Shown piece by piece: positions 39,567 through 47,030 of a stretch of 47,030 nucleotides of DNA. Position numbers and translations under genes: made by a program. Within the stretch, counting starts at the first letter, position 1, and each line of letters begins with the position of its first letter. Below the pieces are notes generated by a model that had not been told where the DNA came from, did no database searches, and was given only the letters and a program-made list of their open reading frames with translations. Source of the stretch: Reticulitermes lucifugus (lineage: Eukaryota > Arthropoda > Insecta > Blattodea > Rhinotermitidae); assembly GCA_026260175.1 (NCBI GenBank), contig JAKCWW010001058.1:28522-75551 (forward strand). The letters run 5' to 3'.

Positions 39567-42500
39567 TCAAAATGGCTTAAATCTTCTTGACTGTTTCAGG
39601 AGAGCCAACTTCTTCTTATCTTCCTCAAATTTTTTCCTCAGATTAACTAAATCTGAAAAACAAAATTAAAACATTTAGTAATACATATTCTAAATTCAAG
39701 AACATCTGGTTGGAAAGGATAACAGACCATGGTGTAGTATTTGCTCTTTAAATGTTTGAGAAGAGATGAATAACTGAAAACACACACAATATGGAAATCA
39801 ATTTTTTTTCCATGCTTGCTTCTGTAATAATTCTGTAACAACTATTCTGGATACATGGACACTTCAAACTTGAATGATGACACTGCCTGTTCTCATGTCA
39901 TGATCAATTCTGAAATGTAACTTTAATGCAAACTGTACAGTGTGATAACGTTGAGCCCAAGTCATAATATTATGTGGCAGTGCTGACTGAGTCTTTCCCA
40001 TCTCACCAAATGCCACATCGAGCTTCATCATTGCCTACAGTTACAGAGTGAAAACAGACTGACCAAAGTGATTTTTTTTTTCATACTTACGCTTCATCTT
40101 TGACTCTCGTATTTGAAATCTGTAGAAGTTCTGTAGTTCCTTCTTTGATCTTCGTTGCTTCTCTTTCCCCATTATTTTCTTTTCAACACTCTCCTTCCGA
40201 GTGAATCCAGGCTTTCTCCCCCTGTTACAAGAGATTTTATGTGGTTGTAGGATAAATTGTGCTACATATTGGTGGAAGTGGCTACCTCAAGTTTCACACC
40301 CATACAAAAAAAAGATATAAGAGAAAAACAATGACTAGAAGGTCATGTGACTCCACGTAGTCTGGTAGAAATTTACTAACATTTCAGAGGAACCTACTGG
40401 GTGCACCTCCACTTCTGCCCTGAAGATGGAGGTAGTAAGTTCCTCTGAAACTCTCGTAAATTTCCATCAGTATGTAGGTATTACATCCCAGACAACAGCA
40501 ATTTTCATAATCACCACTGTGAGCACCTAGATCTCACAAACAGCAAATACCTAAACAGGTATACATTACTTTCACACATTATGTAATTATAATCAGTGGT
40601 TCTCAACCTTTTTATTTGGGACATATTTTGGAATAGGTGTGCATGCGCATGGCTGAACTTTTATCTTACTCAAGTGTGGTAAATCTGTTGATTTTTAAGA
40701 AAAGTGATGTCACCTGAAATCAATTGCCTTGTTGCAGCCACACCCTACCATTCAAGATTCACATGTTTTCTTACTATGATAATATCTCTTATGTTTATGA
40801 AGCAAGGTTTTATAAAAACTGGCAAGATGTATATACTAAAAATGTAGCATACTGGATGCCAAGTGTATGTAATAAGAATGTAGCATACTGTAAAATTATG
40901 TTCAGTGTAATGTTACAATATGCTACTTCCTGCTCCCCCCCCCCTTTCCACAGCACACTAGAGTTAGAATTGAGAATCAATAAGAATACGCCTGATTCTA
41001 ATTAAGACATTTATTGTATAAAAACTTGAAAGGAAATTGTTCCCAAGAAAGGACTCAGCAGCACAGTACCTCACACAAACATTGATATTTGCTTTTCATG
41101 ACAGACTATGCTGACATGAAATTCAGTACAGAGGGGAGTAAGGCACCTTCATAGCTATTGTTGTAACATCACCACCACCAACACTAACTGCTACTAATTT
41201 CTGCTGCTCAGTTCCAAATATAAGTTTATTGTTATGCTTTAACTAAGTACTATAACTCAATCATGGACAATAATGTGATACAAGTATTTGAGTTTCAATC
41301 TTCACACTTAATTTTATGTGGGAGGACCTCCACAGAACTTACCACAGTCTGGTCACAGCCAAATGAATGTTGTATCTGGTTTTTTATACCTGCGTTACTG
41401 TAGTTCAACAAACCTTTTTGTGACCATGATCCAGCCCGCCTCATCTTCTTGCATTGCTTCCTTTTCCTCTAAGGCCTTTCTGCTAGCTTCATGATCAAAC
41501 TTTTCCATGAAAGTATCAATATCTTTCTGCAAGAGACCGATATCTGGTATTCTGTTGTTGTATTCTTGACACCACTCTGGGAAAAATTAATGAAAATATA
41601 TATTACTATGGTGGGCCGGGATAGCGTAGTCGGTGTAGCGACTTGCTACGGGCTGGACATTCCGGGGATCAAATCCCGGTGGGGGCGAGATTTTCAGCAC
41701 CCGGCCCTGAGGCCTACCCAGCCTCCTGTACAATGGGTACTGGGTCAGTCCCAGGTGTAAAGCGGCCGGGGTGTGGCGTTGACCACCCACCCCATCTAGC
41801 GCCGAGGTTAAAGAAAGAGTAGTGCTATACCTCTACTCCCCCTCTGGGTCTTCGTGGCCTGTTCTAGGGTGAACTTTACCTTTACCTTTATATATTACTA
41901 TGATAGATTTCAGGGAGGCTAAAGTAAAATTCAAAGGACCATAATGCCATAGAAGAAGAAGAATGATAGATTTCATCTTCTGGTTTGACAGGGGTTTCGT
42001 GCCCCTAATATATCAAGATTTATTGCAAGCATATAGTCAGGTGGAAGGTGTGGATGTTCCTCCCCTCAAGTCTTGCCAATCCATAATGCATACATTTACT
42101 TTGTGAAGGTGTTGCTTAAAAAACTTTCTGTATGGGCACATAGACATTACAGGCCATCTGTTAAAAGATGTGAAATTCATGTGTACTGTACATATGCAGA
42201 GTGCGTTAACCATAGGAGTCATTTGCTCCAATAGCAGAGCCAAAAACTTCAACACTACTAATATCAAAATCTGCCACTGGACAATACTGAGCGAATTCTC
42301 ATCATCACAATCAACTTTCCTTAAGATCAATTTTAATATTAGTTTCACTTTATATTCACCGTGCATCTTTTTATAATTGAATTATTTGTACCAACAAATG
42401 CACTAAGACAGTTTTATCACTGTTTTCTTTATTATAAGGATGCCTTATAATAATAATAAAGAAAACAGTGAAAAAACTGTCTTAGTGCATTTGTTGGTAC

Positions 42501-45500
42501 AAATAATTCAATTTAATATTAGTGTCTAATTTCTGTCTTGTGCTTCCAAGTGGCTAGGTTCCAAGATGTTTTCCCCCTACCAAAATATGCTATTCCTGTT
42601 TCCCCCCACTTGAACTACAGACCCATTCCACTACAACTGGTCTGACTACACTAACAACACCGGCATTATGTGGGCTTTGTGGACTCTCGCTGTAAACCGT
42701 TTACATTACATGGCTGTACAGGCCAGCATAAGCATTTGGATTGGGTAACACTAAAAATCAGTACATATTTTGATTTCCCCAAAATTCATAGTATGACTAT
42801 ATAAGCTGTTTTGTGACAATTTAACATCTTCTGGAGGAACACATTATTTGTATGATTAGTTATGTGCTGTTGCCAGTTAAACTCTTTAAGATAACTATAT
42901 ACTGTAGTATTCTTCATGCCAAATTACAACTTCCCAAGTGTCCAAAACATTTCTTGAGTACTTTGTTTTCAAGCACTTTACTGTACTGTCAAAACCTCTT
43001 GTTTTAGGCAGGGGATGAGAGCACATCTCCTATCTAAAACATCCTCTCATAAAATACAGAGAAGTCTGCTGATAAAGATCAGCCTTGTCTCATGGGCCCT
43101 ACCGAGTATGCTTCTCTTCCCACATGCTACCTCATGATGCAGACAAAATCAGTCTCAAATGTAGTAATTTTAGAATTTTATACTGTACTTTAAGTCAGCC
43201 AGTGGATGAAGTCCAGATAAAGTGTCACAACAACAGTAATGCACCACCATTATCAAATTTTAGAACATTATTCAACTTTTACAGATAGTGACAGTCAAAG
43301 TAGACATTACTGCAGGAACTTACTTTCAAATTCAATTTGGCAGCCTTTACTGGGCGATATCAATTTTCTCTTTCCTTGTACTTCCTGAAACAGCAGCACT
43401 GGTCCATGGTAATCCCATCAGTTACATCCCTTTCCTTTGACATTTTTGTATATAATTAATACATTAACCAACTTATGCACTTAATAAATTATATTCAGAA
43501 GTATAAAACTCCTATAAAATGGAGTTTTGTACTTCTGAATGTAATTTATTAAGTACATAAGTTGGTTAATGTATTAATTATAAGACTATGCACGGTATAA
43601 CATAAAAACGTTTGTATATATTTAATATGGTACATCCTCCATGCAATTGATACACATAAATAAGTTTATTATCAACAAATTTCAATTGCAATTTGTTAGT
43701 AATAAACTTATTGATTTATTTGTGTATATGTTTAGCTGGAAAGGTTTTGCTACATTTTTGTCAATGCAATCTACTCAGCATTTCACAAAATGTCTGGAAT
43801 CATACACATAAAACTTACTTAAACTTACTTTGTAGTCCACATGTAACGGGTGCCTCTTCTGCGGACAGAACCATTGGCTCCATATTCCTGTCCAATTTCA
43901 AAGCCCTTTGAAGTCCCCTGTTATCATCAAACACCACATATGCAACCCTGAATCCCTGCAAAGTTTACACAGAATGTCATTTTGGATTTATAGAAGCATT
44001 TTATAGCAACAGGCTGTGTTACATTCTTTCTGCGCAAGACTTGACAGATATAATTACCTTTAAATGACTGGGTTGGTACTTAAATTTTAGCACATGGTTC
44101 ATGAAAAAGGTGAGTATTATTTGAATAGATAAAGATAAAATCACAAAATAGCATTTTGTGGAAAATAAAACACAGATTATGCAGCACATCTTAAAAATGC
44201 AGTAAATTTCCTTGTCTAAATATATAAAATGACTTTCTAGGGGTGTTCATGAGGAGTGCCCAAGTAATGAGTGATGAAGAATTTGCAGTCACAAGTGAAG
44301 AGTATGAAACCATCAATTTAATTTACAGATATTGTGCTGGGGCTGCACAGGCAGTGGTTGAGGAATATGGGTGTTGGTATCCAAACTTCACAACTAAACA
44401 CACCAATATGCAGCAGCATACAGCAATGGTTGCAAGATAAGATACAGGATCATTCACAAGAACTACCAAAGAGCACGGCAAACATGTTCGTAACCAAGAA
44501 CAGATTCTGCAAAAGACCCAACACAATCCAAGCGCGAGTGATAAACTGCATATGAAATGCACACACTATGAATGCAGCTATGGTGAATCTCATGTCAGGA
44601 AGATCTGGCAACTGGTGCAACCTTTCCAACCCAAGGACTGTGCAGTGAAAGCAGATTTCTGTCACTGGATTGTACAAAATTATCATTTTATATTAGCTAC
44701 TCACCAACATTCCAGAAATTTTGGGATATTTTGTTTCAACAACAGATGTATAGAGGTATGACCTTTCCTTGTGGGACTTTCAAGCAGTAGGGATTAGAGT
44801 TCAATATTTGGACTAAAACTGGCATCAAGGTCAGTTACTTTCTGTACCTGTAAATTTATTCCATGGTTGGAATGTAATACCACAGAGTTGCATGCAACTA
44901 AGGTTCATGCATGTACTGTTATGTATTGTTGTGTTTTCTTCTAGTAATCCACAATTACATATTAAATAATTTATTTTATGGCTTTCATATGTTGCGTGAC
45001 TTAAAAAATAATTTATACTATTACCTTAATTCGTGGGCATTTAGGGAAAAAATGTGATTCCTCAAGAGGAGGTGTGCCTGCTGTTGGCTTCTGATGAAAG
45101 AATACCGATGTTACTGGTCCACATGCACTGAAAATACGCTTAAAGCAGTCCTGGAAAGATAGTTGGTGTTTCAATAACGTATTTTTATTCTACACATACA
45201 GACTGCATTTGGTTTTATAAGTGTATTTCTATTACCTCACTAAAATATGGAGGTACGTTTACGATGAACAGAGTCCGGTTTGAGGGTTTACTGGCATTCT
45301 TTTCGCGTACAGAATGCTCCTTACAATATAACCAATGTTGTGTAGTACTCTCCGCACTGAATTTCACTGGAAGAGCTGTCAGAATTTATACATATTATAT
45401 ATGCACTAAAACATAACGTGTCAAACATCACATTCATGCACAACTTTTTGAGGTTAAAGCGTTCCGTGCAGTAAGTATTACGAATCATAACGACATAACT

Positions 45501-45627
45501 GCGTGATTCTGAAACATGAAGGCCCATTATTATTCAGTAATGAAAACAATATTATTTTCTTTCTGTTATTAGTAGAAATAAAATATAACGAACCTTTAAA
45601 ACCCTGATAATTGTCACTTTTCGCCAT
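39567..45627 (-). CDS. RRP7A: Ribosomal RNA-processing protein 7 homolog A
   Basis: Seven coding exons on the - strand: 45627-45594, 45375-45236, 45150-45025, 43955-43829, 41576-41414, 40221-40091, 39652-39567 (807 nt, 268 aa). All junctions are GT..AG with phases 1, 0, 0, 1, 2, 1. It starts MAKSDNYQGFKALPVKFSAE. RNRTLFIVNVPPYFSE-type sequence is RNP2 of the RRM and GFRVAYVVFDD is the RNP1-like strand. WCQEYNNRIPD and DIDTFMEKFDHEA lead into the RRP7 tail: VTKRGRKPGFTRKES, RRSKKELQNFYRFQIRESK, LVNLRKKFEEDKKKLALLKQ, ending RRFKPF. Human RRP7A (280 aa) shows the same order (RKELLNFYAWQHRESK; LRKKFEEDK). It is a nucleolar factor of small-subunit processome maturation of 18S rRNA. Exon 1 codes only 11 residues. 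Confidence 0.97.
40345..40490. repeat. Foldback element with hammerhead-like core
   Basis: Left arm with TAGAAATTTACTAACATTTC and AGAGGAACCTACT pairs with right-arm AGTAAGTTCCTCTGAAA and GTAAATTTCCATCA. In the loop: CTGAAGA (40420-40426), extra T, stem II GGAGG/CCTCT, GAAAC (40447-40451). It lies in RRP7A intron 5, antisense to the gene. Confidence 0.55.
41597..41902 (+). mobile_element. Complete SINE with 14-bp target duplication, antisense in RRP7A
   Basis: The element (41611-41888) is flanked by TATATATTACTATG at 41597-41610 and 41889-41902. A box TAGCGTAGTCGG, B box GGATCAAATCCC, tail of TTTACC repeats. It is the best copy of the family seen at 75, 23757 and 35490. It lies in RRP7A intron 4 with its 5' end 34 bases from the exon 5 acceptor. 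Confidence 0.93.
42375..42513. repeat. Near-perfect foldback, 61-bp arms
   Basis: Arms 42375-42435 and 42453-42513 are reverse complements with a single mismatch. The spacer is 17 bases. The arm begins AATTGAATTATTTGTACC. It lies in RRP7A intron 4. Confidence 0.95.
43452..43581. repeat. Second foldback, 61-bp arms
   Basis: Arms 43452-43512 and 43521-43581 are reverse complements with three mismatches, all transitions. The spacer is TATAAAAT. The sequence is unrelated to the foldback at 42375. It lies in RRP7A intron 4. Confidence 0.95.
43650..43729. repeat. Third foldback, shorter
   Basis: ATACACATAAAT..AAGTTTATTA..AACAAATT on the left pairs with its reverse complement on the right, with a 5-base indel and a few mismatches, around a central CAATTG. 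Confidence 0.85.
43956..45024 (-). other. RRP7A intron 3, no inner feature
   Basis: Several overlapping open frames around 44243-44761 on both strands resemble no known family. One may be a decayed transposon, but I cannot name it. Confidence 0.5.
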
Positions 45628-46219
45628 TTTTGTACAGTCAGGTTCACCAATGTCTGAGAGCTGAATCTCTTGCGTAGTAATAGCCCAAAGAACCATGTAG
45701 TATATTCTGTTGTAGAGGTCAAAGACTCGGTTCCTGTAGTGTGTTAATAAAGCTGCATTTTGACTGCTTTAAGGAAATGTGAATAATAGGGTTATGTGTA
45801 CTCTTAACGTTTCAAATTAAGAAAAAGAAGCTTGAAGAAATTTGTGTTTTGTATGTTAGTTTACCTGGATGCTTGTGACTTACAATGCAGCAACAAACAT
45901 TGGGGGCAATGAGTCCGTCTCCATCAATATTTTTGCTGTTAATTCTTCACGAATAGGAATGTTAATTTCTTACGTTTCCTTTGTTAAGTATTGGTACTTA
46001 CTGACATTGAAATGTAGTGTTTACTTCCATATATGTTGCCTAAAAGTTAAAATGATGTAGCCTGGCTTTTGACTGGGCATTTCATGGCTGGAATTAATTG
46101 GTAAGTAGAGTATGTGACATATCAAGAATTCAGTAGTTCGGGCTATTGATTCAGGCAGTATATAATTGTCATGATTTTATTACAGGTATACTGGTTATCC
46201 AATAAATCAAAAATCCTGT
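45628..46219. promoter_or_regulatory. Shared upstream region of RRP7A and NAA60
   Basis: The two genes diverge from a 592-bp interval between their ATG codons. Part of it is NAA60 5' UTR, since an acceptor TTTTATTACAG ends at 46185 and the exon with the ATG starts at 46186. A bidirectional promoter is likely by layout. No TATA box stands out. Confidence 0.5.
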
Positions 46220-46294
46220 ATGACTAAACCGGTGCCATTGTGCAGCTTAACCAATCTTCAGTTGAGGTTTTTGTGTCCCTCGGATCTTGAGGAG
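46220..46294 (+). CDS. NAA60: N-alpha-acetyltransferase 60, first coding exon only
   Basis: Frame: MTKPVPLCSLTNLQLRFLCP then SDLEE, in phase 0 at donor GTTGGT (46295). It matches the start of NAA60/HAT4 (human MTEVVPSSALSEVSLRLLCH then DDIDTV), where the next residues are V-K/V-LCGDWFPIEYP. That next exon is not found before 47030 and must lie right of the window. NAA60 is a Golgi-associated GNAT enzyme that acetylates N-termini of transmembrane proteins. The GNAT core itself is not in view. The GTTGGT donor is weak but is also used by INTS15 exon 3. The short exon limits certainty. Confidence 0.75.
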
Positions 46295-47030
46295 GTTGGT
46301 ACTGTGTTTAAGATGAAATGCATGTTTACGCAAATGGTGTACATTAATATGTATAATTGTTAATTTTTATGATAGTTTCAAATCTTTTATGTATTCGTGG
46401 GGCTTGTATGTATTTGGAATTTTCTTTGACTTGAAGAGGAAGACATACGTGTTCAGAATAGGCAGCCCATTGATTTCTGTTATTAGTATATTTATTAGTG
46501 TTATATGTTACATATGTAGCATAATATTCTATAACAAGGAAAATAAGTGGGGTATCTACTCCAAACCAAATCCCCATGAACCTTTGACCAATATTTGTAA
46601 AACTTTTTGGATGAATAATTACAATTTTGCATGTGATTGCAGTGCCCCACCTATATTCTGTTTTATTTCCTGAAACTTCAGAATTTAAAACTGCTTGCCT
46701 TAGAAATTGGTTTGTTAAAGTTTCTTGTATTAGTTTATGGGAGGACATTTTTTAATAAGTTATTAAGGAACTTCTTCTTTGTGTTCATGCTTGTGCTCTG
46801 AGGGTTAATACTTTAGGTAATTTTTGTAGAATAGTCTTGTGAAACATGGTAATGAACCTTCCAGTTCCATCATGATGTACTGCACCAGTGTACAAATCCT
46901 GGGCATCTGGTTGCCTGGGTAACTGCATATTGTCTGGTGGCATGTAATATTTGTGATCGTCAGTATGTATATACATACATACACATATACATTCACCGAT
47001 CCAACATCCACGTAAGTGGGATTGGATATG
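46295..47030 (+). other. NAA60 intron, no inner exon recognised
   Basis: Open frames at 46344-46748 (-) and 46389-46673 (+) overlap each other and match no family I know. A TA/CA-rich simple tract lies near 46965-46992. Confidence 0.5.

Noticed and set aside
43328..43384. Possible extra RRP7A exon on the - strand between exons 4 and 5
   Set aside because: It has a fine acceptor (TGTTTCAG) and donor (GTAAGT), but entering from the exon 4 phase gives an in-frame TAA. Joining exon 4 directly to 41576 restores the family sequence GLQ-KWCQEY.
46344..46748. 134-aa open frame (-) and 94-aa open frame (+) in the NAA60 intron
   Set aside because: The two overlap on opposite strands in AT-rich DNA, neither resembles a known domain, and no splice context supports them.

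Overview
This is eukaryotic nuclear DNA, most likely from an insect. It is AT-rich, with small exons (34-371 nt) in long introns, GT..AG splice sites and many decayed transposons. The repeat proteins (LINE reverse-transcriptase tails, SINEs ending in TTTACC repeats) resemble what I remember from cockroach and termite genomes, so Blattodea is my best guess. That placement is inference.

Genes, left to right. (1) UBALD (UBA-like domain protein, FAM100 family), + strand, partial: one sure exon at 9824-9932 and a probable glutamine-rich last exon at 11115-11269. The N-terminal UBA exons were not found and may lie left of the window. (2) CPSF4/Clipper, + strand, complete: five coding exons, 15625-25171, 286 aa. 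(3) INTS15 (C7orf26 family, Integrator subunit), + strand, complete: seven coding exons, 28696-37663, 404 aa. (4) RRP7A, - strand, complete: seven coding exons, 45627 down to 39567, 268 aa, convergent with INTS15. (5) NAA60, + strand, first coding exon only (46220-46294), head to head with RRP7A. Every junction in the three complete genes keeps the reading frame, and each joined protein follows its family from end to end.

The rest is introns, UTRs and mobile elements: tRNA-derived SINEs (two with exact 14-bp target duplications), two LINE tails in opposite orientation, three mariner remnants, one longer IS630/Tc1-type transposon, and MITEs of hAT, piggyBac (TTAA), pogo-like and TA-target types. 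Three striking foldbacks sit in one RRP7A intron. A recurring structured motif resembles the hammerhead ribozyme core, with stems that keep pairing while their sequence changes.

CPSF4 (mRNA 3' end formation), INTS15 (Integrator) and RRP7A (rRNA processing) are all RNA-maturation genes, two of them adjacent and co-oriented. I see no prokaryotic-type operon, CRISPR array, rRNA, functional tRNA or viral insertion.
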